Assembly (NCBI GenBank): GCA_949775045.1
Contig: OX459096.1
Coordinates: 35,813,316 to 35,877,315, forward strand
Reading direction: 5' to 3'
Length of the DNA stretch: 64,000 nucleotides
DNA from: Metridium senile
Taxonomy: Eukaryota; Cnidaria; Anthozoa; Actiniaria; Metridiidae
Below are positions 12,324 to 23,618 of this stretch, one piece after another. The notes beneath the pieces were generated by a model that did not search any database, was not told the DNA's origin, and worked only from the letters and a program-made list of their open reading frames with translations. Every line of letters begins with the position of its first letter. The stretch's first letter is position 1. Made by a program: the position numbers and the translations under genes.

Positions 12324-12739
12324 CCCAACATACTTTATCTCACGGAGTTTTTTTAATCACTTAAAAATCACTCACGTGATCTATATTAACGGCTTCGCCT
12401 CCCCCCCCTTTCCCCACTCCGCGGCCACTGTTTTTAAAGGACTTACAGTACAGTCTTGAATTATTTTTATAACAATATATGAATTTTATCACTGATATCC
12501 ATTTTTAAATCAAAATAATTAAATATACGCATAAAATACGTATAGTTTATTAGGAAAATGCTAATAGGACTAAACTCCGACCCTCCAAATTCAACTTGTC
12601 AAATTCCACGTCCCTAAAATGGCACTTGAAAAGTTGGGTATTTTGATTTGCTATATTCATATTGTCTTTTTCGGGTTTCTAGATTAAAAATCACCCCCCC
12701 CCCCCCCCCCCCCGGGAATCAATTTTTATGTAGCATTAT

Positions 12740-13980
12740 ATTGATTGCATGTATAATCCCAAGGGTGATCAATGCCGTATACAAAACCATGTAGGATTGT
12801 ATAGGCTGAACAATCCCAAGGGTGGTATTGTACAGGTATTGCATAGGACTGACCAATCCTCTTTACAATCCCATGTAGGATTGTATTGACTGTGCAATCC
12901 CAAGGGTGGTATTGTACAGGTATTACATAGGACTGACCAATCCTCTGTACAATCCCATGTAGGATTGTATAGGCTGAACAATCCCAAGGGTGGTATTGTA
13001 CAGGTATTACATAGGACTGACCAATCCTCTGTACAATCCCATGTAGGATTGTATAGACTGAACAATCCCAAGGGTGGTATTGTACAGGTATTACATAGGA
13101 CTGACCAATCATCTGTACAATCCCATGTAGGATTGTATTGACTGTGCAATCCCACGGGGGGTATTGTACAGGTATTACATAGGACTGACCAATCCTCAGT
13201 ACAATCCCATGTAGGATTGTATAGGCTGAACAATCCCAAGGGTGGTATTGTACAGGTATTACATAGTACTGACCAATCCTCTGTACAATACCATGTAGGA
13301 TTGTATAGGCTGAACAATCCCAAGGGTGGTATTGTACAGGTATTACATAGGACTGACCAATCCTCTGTACAATCCCATGTAGGATTGTATAGACTGAACA
13401 ATCCCAAGGGTGGTATTGTACAGGTATTACATAGGACTGACCAATCCTCTGTACAATACCATGTAGGATTGTATTGACTGTGCAATCCCAAGGGTGGTAT
13501 TGTACAGGTATTACATAGGACTGACCAATCCTCTTTACAATCCCATGTAGGATTGTATAGGCTGAACAATCCCAAGGGTGGTATTGTACAGGTATTACAT
13601 AGGACTGACCAATCCTCTTTACAATACCATGTAGGATTGTATAGGCTGAACAATCCCAAGGGTGGTATTGTACAGGTATTACATAGGACTGACCAATCCT
13701 CTGTACAATACCATGTAGGATTGTATAGACTGAACAATCCCAAGGGTGGTATTGTTCATGGTATTACATAGGACTAACCAATCCTCTGTGCAATCCTGTG
13801 TGGTATTGTTCAAGGTTGTACAATCACAGGTCGGGATTATATAGAGTATTAGTCAGCGTTGTCTAATACCATGTGAGATTGATAAGAGGATTACATAGAA
13901 CAATCCAATGACCTGCTCAATCCCATGTGGGATTACATAAGTCTATGTCAAACTCTGAACAATCCACCCATGGGATTAGA
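12740..13980. repeat. Minisatellite array, 84-bp units
   Basis: About 12-13 copies of an 84-bp unit (spacing measured as 84 between successive TATTACATAGGACTGACC motifs), with irregular units at the right edge. Each unit carries the imperfect palindrome CAATCCCATGTAGGATTG and the box CAATCCCAAGGGTGGTATTG. Since 84 is 28 codons, the array is open over 324 codons on the minus strand and over shorter stretches on the plus strand. I treat these frames as by-products: there is no unique N-terminus or other sign of a gene. Confidence 0.92.
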
Positions 13981-14147
13981 CAGAGACTTTCCCTGTGCTC
14001 ACCACACCTAACCATCACCCCATTCTTCCTCAGGAGGACGGTGTCCTTTTTCTACCTCCCAGTCCACAATTACAAAACGAAGTGTTAATATCATTACCGA
14101 GTGTTATTCCCCGCATCAAGATACGTTTTACCATCAAGCAGCGTTAT

Positions 14148-14352
14148 CAGCGCGACGCGCAAAAGTGTGACCACTTTAAATATATTCGCATACTTCTGTG
14201 CACGGACTTCATGCTGCGAAACGAGTTTTTACACGCCTTATTCGGTAAAATCAGACAACTTCACATCAAATGTGTCTGTTTAAAGTACAAACTCCCGTGC
14301 ATAGAAGTATGCGAATACATTAAAAGTGGTCATACGTTTGCGTGTCGCGCTG
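14148..14352. mobile_element. Small TIR element
   Basis: About 205 bp with inverted ends CAGCGCGACGCGCAAA and TTTGCGTGTCGCGCTG. A second inverted pair lies inside it, CGCATACTTCTGTGCACGG and CCGTGCATAGAAGTATGCG. No coding potential. Confidence 0.7.
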
Positions 14353-14741
14353 TCATCTGTCAGAGAGAAATATAATCTCCTGTTTAGACGTTTCCAGTGT
14401 CGGTTAATCTCAGGTGGTGAACTGAAGACCTGTGGGATAGTTATTATAGTTACTGGCACAACAGAGTCAGTAGATAAGCTGATTATTAAAATAGATTTAT
14501 TTATATACATATTTCATATCAAGCAAACATATCATCTACAAAGATATCAGTTTGTCGTTAGCATTTTTATCGATTTTAGAATTCGGCAAATTTCTTAAAA
14601 AATTATACTTAACGTAAGTCCATGCGATACAGTACTATAGCCGCTGGAATGAATATTTCAGTTAACAATAAATATGTCTTGGTCGAATTATTTCGACTTA
14701 TTATGAATATTCATATTTATTATTATTTTCATTTTGTTTAT

Positions 14742-15004
14742 CAAATTTTGATAATATAAGACAGAACGCTTATTTCACGACGTTTCGATGTCGCTGACAT
14801 CATTTTCAAGTAAGGTTTATTCGATAAATTTGAATATTACATTGAGATGAAATTATCCTCTTGGGATCAATACGCGTGATCCCAAGAGGATAATTTCATC
14901 TCAATGTAATATTCAAATTTATCGAATAAACCTTACTTGAAAAAGATGTCAGCGACATCGAAACGTCGTGAAATAAGCGTTCTGTCTTATATTATCAAAA
15001 TTTG
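14742..15004. mobile_element. Near-perfect 263-bp hairpin between direct repeats
   Basis: The two arms match almost base for base around a centre near 14,872 (GATCAATACGCGTGATC). Each arm carries the GAAACGTCGTG motif. The hairpin lies between two direct copies of a flanking sequence (about 14,593-14,740 and 15,042-15,152) that share CGTAAGTCCATGCGA and ATTTCGACTTATTATGAATA. Confidence 0.85.
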
Positions 15005-15428
15005 TCCAAAAGCCACTCTTTTGAAAATTTATCAAGTTTCTTGAAAAAATCTTATGCCTAGCGTAAGTCCATGCGACTATAAATGTCTTGGTCGCATTAT
15101 TTCGACTTATTATGAATATTCATATTTATTATTATTTTCATTTCGTTTATCTAAAATAATAAGCGTCAATTTTTCTTTTTTCAGTTGTTTGGTTTCGTGT
15201 TGACCAGGAAGCTTCGAAACAAAAAGAAACACCTCATATAACAATAACATGCAGGACAAGACAAGACAGAGAAAAAGAACTATATCAAGGCACGAACCCA
15301 AATGATACGAAGACACTCTTGAGATTGCAACAGACTCGACTAGCTTTGACGTAAAAACTCCGATAAAGAATTTCTCACCCGTTCACTTCTTACGCCCCCT
15401 CCCCTCCCCTCCTCTATTTCATTCACAA

Positions 15429-15451
15429 CAGGAGCCCATAATGGGCTCCTG
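15429..15451. repeat. Short perfect palindrome
   Basis: CAGGAGCCCAT and its inverse ATGGGCTCCTG are separated by a single base. It could form a short cruciform or RNA hairpin; nothing nearby suggests a transcript that would use it as a terminator. Confidence 0.6.
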
Positions 15452-15472
15452 TTCACAATCAGTACTCCTGTT

Positions 15473-15685
15473 TTACGTTATCTATAACCGCTGTACTATT
15501 TGACAAAAGGCGCATTTGCACAGGCTAAACCTCGATTTGTTGTAAAAAATAATATTCACAAATCAAATATGCAAAACATGTTATAAACAATAAAAAGCAA
15601 ATTGGAATTTACTGTGAATTGAGGCCATCCCTAGGCCTGTGCAAATGTGCCTTTTGTCAAATAGTACAGCGGCTCTAGATAACAT
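15473..15685. mobile_element. TIR element, about 210 bp
   Basis: Inverted arms of about 50 bp, including GCTGTACTATTTGACAAAAG on the left and CTTTTGTCAAATAGTACAGC on the right. AT-rich interior without coding potential. Confidence 0.8.
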
Positions 15686-15800
15686 GAAACTGGTCTATTT
15701 CAAAGCTCTAGCTTCGATTAAAGAGTGAAATTAAGGGCTTGTAATTTGCATTCCCTCTTCGAACTCAAATTCGATTGTGATTTTAAAAATGACAATTATT

Positions 15801-16199
15801 CCCAGGGGATGTACTCAGGGGGGGGGGGGGGGGTTAACATGACGGGGAGGTCCTACGTATTTTTTTGGGTTGACAATTTTCGTTCTTGGTATTTTTTGGG
15901 GTGAAGAGACCTGCAACGTATTTTTGGGGTGTCTACGTCTCCGATTTCAATTTTTGTTAAGATCCGTGTATCAGAAAATTATTCGTTTGAAATTTTTTTC
16001 AGCAAGGTGTGAATTCCGTAAAGAAATATACTGAAATATCAGTTTTGAGGTATTTAGCCTTGTATTTTTTGGGGTTCGAAATTTGCATGCCATGTATTTT
16101 TGGGGGTGTAAAGTTCAGGTTTGAGTATTTTTTTGGGGTTGCAATATGAAGCTCCGTCGGACCCCCCAGTCATGTTACCCCCCGAGTACATCCCCTGGG
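15801..16199. mobile_element. hAT-like MITE with 8-bp duplication
   Basis: Perfect inverted ends CCCAGGGGATGTACTC and GAGTACATCCCCTGGG, each followed inward by a G- or C-rich tract. CAATTATT is duplicated directly outside both ends (15,793-15,800 and 16,200-16,207). The interior repeats TATTTTTTGGGGT-like motifs and encodes nothing. Confidence 0.85.
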
Positions 16200-17038
16200 C
16201 AATTATTATTATGTGTAAAGTACTGATATTTAAAATAGATTAACTAAGTAGTATTTATAAAGAAGCGTTTTGTATTTATAAACCGAATAAAATGAAATTA
16301 TTATACTATATATATGCATGGCTAAATTACTGTAAATTGTGTAAATTGACTACTACATGCAGAATGTTTGTCTGAAGAAAAAGAGGAAATTAAGATCCCG
16401 TGAGTGATACAATGACATCGAAAAATGGACCCTATTGAGTGGTATTCCCGTATAGGGATGCGCTTGAATTTGTAGCGAATGTTTCTTTTAAGAAAATCAC
16501 TACCCTATCTAAGACATGCAAAAACATAAAACCTTCGATATTTATGCATTTGCAATCCTGCATGTTTAAGATAATTTGTGGTGAAATGTATACCCGCCCG
16601 ACAGCGGCACTAACCCATAAAGCAAATATATGGGAGCCCAAAGCCCCATCCCAAAACAGGCGGTGCCTGAACAGAAAAAAAAAATGAAAACGAAACGAAA
16701 AAGTGATTGAATTTTTTTTACTTAGAAAATAGCGGGATTATATTTGAAATAAAAGTTTTATATTTACAAGAAACTATAATATAAAATAAATTCCCTGCCT
16801 CTGAATCTGAACATAGTTGCTAAAAGGACATCGATCTCTCTGCATATGGCATTTTCTTTCTATTGTTTCCAGTTTACTAGCCTCCATAAATAGGCCCCCT
16901 AGATGCTGTCAAAGAAAAGCCGAGAAAAACGTTCAGTCTAGAATTAGAGTTAATAATTAATCACATATCTTTAATAATCTTCATCCCCCTCATACTTTCT
17001 TTGCCAATCGAGACGAATGCCGACTGGTCCCCGAGCAT

Positions 17039-17048
17039 CCATATAAGG
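17039..17048 (+). promoter_or_regulatory. CArG box (SRF-type site)
   Basis: CCATATAAGG matches the consensus CC(A/T)6GG exactly, 96 bases upstream of the myosin light chain start codon. A TATATA sequence at 17,066-17,071 follows, placing the CArG box just upstream of a likely core promoter. CArG boxes bound by SRF are a hallmark of contractile-protein genes in animals. The TATAAG inside the motif could alternatively act as a TATA box. Confidence 0.6.
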
Positions 17049-17065
17049 ACAGCTCGAGTGGCAAA

Positions 17066-17071
17066 TATATA
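17066..17071 (+). promoter_or_regulatory. Candidate TATA box of myosin light chain gene
   Basis: TATATA about 75 bases upstream of the start codon. A start of transcription near 17,095-17,100 would give a 5' leader of about 45-50 bases. Inferred from position only. Confidence 0.4.
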
Positions 17072-17143
17072 CGTCAATCACGCAAGTTTTCTCTGAGCTT
17101 TGCTGATAACCGATTGCTACTGACTGACAGAGGATCAGCAAAA

Positions 17144-20100
17144 ATGGTGAGGGAACTCGATTGCTCTTTTTCTCTGTTTACTTGTACAACTTTCTAGAAG
17201 TAAAAACTAACTTTCTCTGACTTTATTTGCAGACTTCTCTTACAGACGACCAGATTGGAGGTAATTGCAACATTCTTCCATAAAATCGAAACACTACAAC
17301 ATGCACAGAATTTCTTAGCGTACAGGGCGTTGTTAGAAGTCTCCAAGATGTCTTGATTAACAGCTGTTCTTTTGTGCTTCTTTTGCAGAATACAGAGAGG
17401 CTTTTAGCCTGTTTGATCGCAAGGGAGACAACAAAATCGACTATGATCAAATAGGAGATGTACTTCGATCGCTGGGACTGAATCCCACTGCAGGCGAAGT
17501 CAAGAAGATTGAGAAAGATGTCGGTAAGAATAAGATCTTCTCTTCTCAGATTGACTTGTTTTATCTTGTTTTATGACAATTACATCATTCATAATGCATA
17601 ACCCTGCTAAAATATCAGCAATTTGTGCAATCGATTAATCCGCTTTGGACTACAGATGGTGGTGGTCGGCAATGTTTTGAAAACATTCAAGATGTCGTGC
17701 AGGGAGCTATGCAGTCTTCCTGGAATGTTTTATCGCCGAGAAATCTACAGTCCGCCTATTCACAGCTAGTCTATTGTATACTAAGTTTGCCTTGTAATGT
17801 TTGTATTGTTGTCCCTGTGTTAAATGAATCCCACTAGGACCTCTGTGATCAAACGTTCTGCTTCTGTTCACACGTACGTATATCGTGACATAAGCTTGGA
17901 TGTTCGATTCGCTCGAACCACCCCATACTAAAGCCTATAAGACGCGATCTTCGAAATGCAAGTAATAAATGACATATTTTATCCCTTGCCTGTTAAACCC
18001 TAACCTTATGTACGTAAAATAAAACGATTTGATTTTCTCTAAACGCCTTTTTTGTTGAACATGTTATGAACAGCTTCGCTATGGTATTCATTTAATAGCG
18101 TTCTCGATCGTGCGTGCTATGGTGAAATTAACACCTTCGATTGATAACATTTTTCTTTCTGCTACATTTATACGTTGTTTCACGTAAAACTATCGTTGAT
18201 TTGGACATTTTTTTATTCATTTAAGGACATAACATACTTAAAGCGAAAACAGTTCTTTGACAACAAATATTTCCAGCTACAAATAACACACTACTCCACA
18301 ACATTCCAGTCTGTAAACCCCTAATTAAATTCTTATTAGAACCCTGATTAATTGTGATTTAATTATCAGTTTATTCATTACTCGTAAACCCATAATTCCT
18401 AATGTTCGAACTTTACAAGGTCATCAGTTGTTGTAGTAATCCTGTCCATCATTGTGGTAAACACCTGTCCATGTAGATTGTCTATTATATCTATTTAGAC
18501 AGGCATGGATCCATGGAAGGATGAGAAGGGGCTTTGGTATTACCATTATCACCTCCAAATCCAATATAATCGAAAACAAAAAATAATAAAATACATGAAA
18601 ACTTTGCTGCTTAAAAGAGGGTTGACCTAAATCAACCCCTGAATTCACGTCTGTTATAATGTCATGTACAACTTGTACTATAATACTCATTAAGTGTCTT
18701 CAGTGGCAGATCTAGGAATATTTTAGGGGGGTGAATGTGAAGCGTATATTTGGTATTTGTGCATTGTTCATATGTCACTCATCAAATAAAACACAATAAA
18801 AAGCAGAAAACGGAGCAAAAATGGGGGGGGGGGGGGGGTGGCTAGCCACCCTATTCACCACCCCTTGATTCACCACTGGTCTTATATTGATCACCTACAT
18901 CTGTATTGATATTGGGGGGGGGGGTGTGGCTAGCCACCCTATTCACCACCCCTTGATTCACCACTGGTCTTATATTTATCACCTACATCTGTATTGATAT
19001 TTCAGTAGTGCATGCTAATAAAACACATGTATATGCCAAAGAATATTAGGAAAAGCATATCAGTGAAACAGACTTTCTGTTTAGGATTAGATTTAAATAG
19101 TCAACTGAAACAATAAATTGGTTTTATTTATTATGAATGAGCTCTATTGTTTTTAACCCAGTAAATACTTGGTAAGATGAAAACTAATTTGATGATTTCT
19201 GAATAATATATAATATAGTTATGAAAAGATAGCTGTTTATGTTTGCGCAGTTGGATGATTTTCAGCATATTTTGGCAAAAATGAGATATTTTGTTTGCTT
19301 GTTCAAACATGTATTAATCAATACAGACCTTGGTTTCTAACATGTATTAATCAATATGGACCTTGGTTTCTAACTAAATTAAGTTATAATAAAAAGAGAT
19401 GATATAAATAACACCCTTCCATCCTCTTTCCAAATCTGCAGGCCACCATCCGCTATTACTATTTTGAGTAAATTTAATGTCTTATTGTTGTAGGTGTTAA
19501 GCGTGTGAGCTTTGAAGAATTCCTTCCAATCTATCACTCTGTATTCCAAAAGAAATCTAACCCAACATTAGAGGAGTTCATTGAAGGATTTAGAGTATTT
19601 GATCGTGATGGTACGGGCACTGTACAGTCAGCAGAGCTAAGAAACTTGCTGACAACACTTGGTGAGTTTACACTAAAATACAGGTTGTTCATCCCTCTAT
19701 CTTTGTAACCTGTATTACACCTGTCATATATACACAAGTCTTCCTGTTAGAATATTTGCGAAAAATACAAATAAAAAACACTAGTGGGCTTGGTCTGTTT
19801 TTACACAACAAATTGAAACTATGCATTACATATATCTAAATTGAAACATTGTTACCAATAATTTGGGATTTCATATGTGTGGAGGCAAGTGGCAAGTCAG
19901 TCCATAAAAATAGTTAATAGTTTTATGGCTTAATTAACAAGGATTGTCTTTGAAATTGTGGATGTCATTCCAATTCCTTTCTCACATGTAGCCTACATAT
20001 AAGAGTTACTTTTCTACTCTACTCCAGTAGGGTTATTTACATCATAGCAATCTAATGTAAGAATGTCAACACCATATAGTTTTAGTTATTGGCAGTTTCT

Positions 20101-21109
20101 ATATTATTGTCTTTATTTTTAGGTGAGAAGCTCACAGATGATGAAGTCAATACACTGTTTAGCTCTGTTGATGATCAAAGTGGTTATATTTCTTATGAAG
20201 GTAAAATCCTGAATTATTTGAAAACAAGCTGCTTTGATATTTTAATAATACAATAACATTTATTAAATGTGACGTCAAATATTATTTATTGCACATGCAT
20301 ATATCAAGGATTCAAGGCAAAAAAAAAATGTGATTTTTCCTTGAATCCTAGACAACTATTCATAACAATAAACATATATATACTGTAGAAAGTTGCTTAG
20401 ATACTAGTCAGAGGAGGGGGAGGAGGGGCTAAAAGGTACTGTACTTGTCCAAATGAGTGTCAACAAATAATTTCCCCCTAAAGCCCTAGCTGTCTACACG
20501 AGCAATTTTTATGTCGTAACTTTATGTGGCAATTTTTATTTGCCAGTGTAGATGATCGTCAAATATTTGTTGTCAATTTGTGTCAGTAATAATTTCAGAC
20601 AGCGGAGATGCCTTTGAGATAAAGGCTAGGGTACAAAGCAAGATGACGCTAATAAAGAAAAGATACAGATGACTTCAACATAATTGCCACATTTATGTGT
20701 TGTCTTGTCCACACAGACAATTTTCGATGTGTGCAAAATTTGAATTGCACATAAAAACTAACGTGCCAGCTTTCAAGCAAATTCAGTTGTAACATAAAAA
20801 TTTGCCAATTTGGATCATCTACACAAGCAAATAAAAATTGCCATATTTGCAATTCCAGTTGTAATGATCTCATCTCAGGTGAGATAGTCGTATGATAACG
20901 ACACCCTAGCGGTACCAGCTTTAATTTAGAGTACACCCAAAACAATACCAAATTCAAATCCAATCCCCAGGGACCCCCTCCTCTGCTTCGATACACAATG
21001 GATTTATGACCAACAATGTATGCATTAATTAAAAATAAAATTGGTTGTATTAATAAACTTCTTCCCTTTTTCTTGTGTAGACTTTGTGAAGGTGATCCTG
21101 TTAGGATGA
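17144..21109 (+). CDS. Myosin essential light chain (MYL6-like)
   Basis: Six coding exons read 17144-17146, 17233-17260, 17389-17523, 19494-19661, 20123-20200 and 21081-21109. All introns are GT-AG and the phase is continuous, giving 146 residues. The first exon holds only the ATG, which is joined to a short exon encoding TSLTDDQIG. The protein has the essential-light-chain layout: a degenerate first EF-hand ([13 protein letters not shown]), the linker [14 protein letters not shown], a more canonical loop in [13 protein letters not shown], the GEKLTDD turn, a degenerate last loop and the C-terminal [11 protein letters not shown]. Human MYL6 has 151 residues, so it is full length. It should bind the first IQ motif of a myosin II heavy chain and stiffen the lever arm. 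Calmodulin and troponin C are unlikely, because most Ca-binding loops are degenerate. The introns hold several repeats. Confidence 0.95.
18823..19002. repeat. Two direct copies of a 90-bp G-tract repeat
   Basis: Two adjacent units (about 18,823-18,913 and 18,914-19,002) each start with a poly-G run and continue GTGGCTAGCCACCC, CACCCCTTGATTCACCAC and a shared tail. They lie in the third intron of the myosin light chain gene. The TGGCTAGCCA core is palindromic. Confidence 0.85.
20531..20843. mobile_element. Diverged TIR element in light chain intron
   Basis: GGCAATTTTTATTTGCCAG...GTAGATGATC near 20,530 is matched in reverse by GATCATCTACACAAGC...AATTGCC near 20,812. The sequence between them repeats related motifs (CAATTTTTAT, TGTGCAA). 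It sits in the last intron of the myosin light chain gene. Confidence 0.5.
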
Positions 21110-21262
21110 AGATACTGGACAATATCCCAATGTATCAATACAATAGAACACATCATATAGTGTATAGAACAGGAATTATTGCATAACAATATAACACTTT
21201 GATAAATTCAATTTTTGATAATATATTATTGACTCTTGTATGTTTGATAATTTTGTAGAAGT

Positions 21263-21268
21263 AATAAA
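21263..21268 (+). terminator. Poly(A) signal, myosin light chain gene
   Basis: AATAAA 154 bases past the stop codon. It is the first canonical signal downstream. Confidence 0.65.
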
Positions 21269-21433
21269 CTATTAGGGCTTAGTCCATAACCTTCAAATGT
21301 CTCTATTTTATATGTGTTTTAAAATATCTTTTCATAATGATGTTATACAACACTTTTCATAAAAAATATAATTATTTCTTTTCCTTTTACATAATATATA
21401 CACCCTTTTAGAAATATTTTCACCACCCGTTTA

Positions 21434-21654
21434 GTGAAAAGCCTACAAGCTAGTAGTGCAGGGTGCTATGGGTAACCTATGTAAACCATTGTAGAAGGCA
21501 GGGTTTTCATGGCCACATCGCCACACTTGTCAATGTATTATTGAGAAATGACTATTTTATCTTAATCGACAGCAAGAAAGGTGTGCCGAATGCACATGTA
21601 TAGTTTCTGAAGTGAACAATAATGCTTTGCACCACTAGCTTGTAGGCTTTTCAC
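21434..21654. mobile_element. TIR element downstream of light chain gene
   Basis: Inverted ends GTGAAAAGCCTACAAGCTAG and CTAGCTTGTAGGCTTTTCAC enclose about 180 bp. No coding capacity and no clear target-site duplication. Confidence 0.75.
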
Positions 21655-22578
21655 AGGTGACAGACATTCTCGGAAAGGTTGTACAACAAATATTACAGAA
21701 TCTGGAGTTCCCTTGACTCAAAATGTTGAAATGGAAAACACCAACATCAACGTTATATCTTTCTCAAGACTAAATACATGCAGACAAATGATCACAACTT
21801 ATCACTTAAATAAAATGAAAATCACTACTACTCACTTCTATCATCACTTACACCTTACTTCCAACTATTTGCCTTGTTCTTACATATAGACAAAGGGAAA
21901 ATAGTTATTTGGGGCTTATCACAGTGGTCACCACAATTACAAAATGAAAGATGTCAGTGAAGAAATTAAAAAACTGGAACTTTTTTTCCTTCCAATGCCT
22001 CAACTTAATTACTCCACTATTTGATTTACACATCTGTGTAGAGCCTACTGTGCATTAATTTCTATCACAACTGACAGAGTTGCTGAATCAATGCAAGACT
22101 TGCCACCCATAACACTATGTCCCCTTACCTTGCTCATCACACAAAATTCCTGCTAAAGTATCAGATTTAAACACTGTCAATAAATTTTCTGTCAGTCGTC
22201 AAACATACCAAACATTACTTTGTGACCTTACAAATATTTTACAAATATTGAATAAAGACGCATTGCAGTAATGAAATTGTTAGTCACAGTAATGTAGGGT
22301 AATAACCAATTGGAAAAACTATAGATTAATATATATTTCTTACAATGGATTTGGTTAATTCAAGACCACAGTTCCTAAGGACAGCTTATCATTACTTAAT
22401 GGATACTCAAAATGTCTTATTTGTTTTTACAAATAAATTTATTCAAAATATCTCTCAATACAAAATTGTTATGCCTGGTCATTACAAATGCCAAACTATG
22501 GCTATTGAAAATGTTTGCTGTGATAATGAGCATTGACTACAAATATACCTGACTGGCTAACAGTCTTTTAATCTTTTA

Positions 22579-23288
22579 CCCCGATGAAGAGCTAAAGCTT
22601 GAAACGTCAGTAAAGTTAAAGTGCTTATAACCCCTAGAATTGGGAAAAATTGGTGAAATCTACAAGCCTCCAATAAATAATTACTGTTGTCAGAATTTGA
22701 TTTGGGAATATTGTACAGAGTTTTGAATGTTACTGTGGCCACGCCCTGGCCGAGATGTTTGGTCTGGGTCGAATCACCGGAAATGATGTCAAAGATTACC
22801 AGGTAAAACTGTCAAAATCAACTTTGAGAATAAACGAAGAACAAAGACATATTAAAATATACTTTCTAAAACAGTGTTCGACAAAATGTTAGACTATTGC
22901 GTCTGACAACTTCAACAAGCCGCTTTAGAATGCATACGCAAGCTCAGAGTAATTTTTGACGTCACGGATAAACTCTCGACCTAGTTCTCTCAACTCACGT
23001 GCTACCTGGCACAGGAACTCCAAAACGGCACTTTCAAACCTGTATAACTCGGCCAATATTTATCCAAATGACCTGGGACATATCTCATTTAAATTCTGTC
23101 CATGGCTAGAAATTGGTCTGTTCTTAGGGATTATAAGCACTTTAAGTCAACATTTTTTGTTACAAATTTCATTATATTACCTATCGTTTATATCAAACAC
23201 CGACGCAGCATATACTAGTTTACTCGCTAGTTTCCATTTAGTTTTGTTACTATGTATGTTTCACCCAATTCAAAACCTCTGGGAATAA
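22579..23288 (+). mobile_element. Retroelement-like repeat with GAAACGTC motif
   Basis: It begins with CCGATGAAGAGCTAAAGCTT followed by GAAACGTCAGTAAAG. The right part contains TACAAATTTCATTATATTAC and CGTTTATATCAAACACCGAC. Both parts recur, in the same order but closer together, at 35,765-35,910. CCGATGA-stem-GAAAC-GTC resembles the core of the minimal hammerhead ribozymes carried by Penelope-like elements, with one change from CTGATGA. No reverse transcriptase is visible, so the class is tentative. Confidence 0.4.
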
Positions 23289-23390
23289 TGTGCGAATATA
23301 TGTGTTATCGAAATACAAAATATTTGAATTGAAGTGGAAACACACAAAGCATTAGCATTGGCTTACTCTGAAGCTCACAAAATTAGATTT

Positions 23391-23590
23391 GATGTCAATA
23401 AAGAGACAGTATGTGTCTTGATCTATCTTGCCACAGCTGGTATAATATATTGTACAGACAAGTCATCTTGGATGAGAAAAAATATTGGATGTCAATAAAG
23501 AGACAGTAATGTGTCTTGATCTATCTTGCCACAGCTGGTATGATATATTGTAGAGACAAGTCATCTTGGATGAGAAAGAATATTGGATGT
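23391..23590 (-). repeat. Two downstream copies of HUS1 terminal-exon end
   Basis: Two 97-98-bp units starting at 23,391 and 23,488 duplicate the sequence that begins at 23,586 and contains the end of HUS1. Read on the minus strand, both keep the frame of the exon (LIQDDLS, QYIIPAVAR) and the TAG stop. They differ from the real exon by a CAT-to-CAA (His-to-Gln) change and a few others. They lie 3' of the true stop, so they should be in the 3' UTR or just beyond it. Confidence 0.9.
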
Positions 23591-23618
23591 CAATAAAGAG
23601 ACAGTAATGTGTCTTGAT

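Noticed and set aside
12769..13743. 324-codon open frame on the minus strand
   Set aside because: It lies wholly inside the 84-bp minisatellite and consists of repeats of one 28-residue unit; no unique sequence or gene signals accompany it.
20649..21122. 157-codon frame on the minus strand
   Set aside because: It overlaps the last exon and intron of the myosin light chain gene in antisense and includes a transposon-like inverted repeat; no family resemblance.
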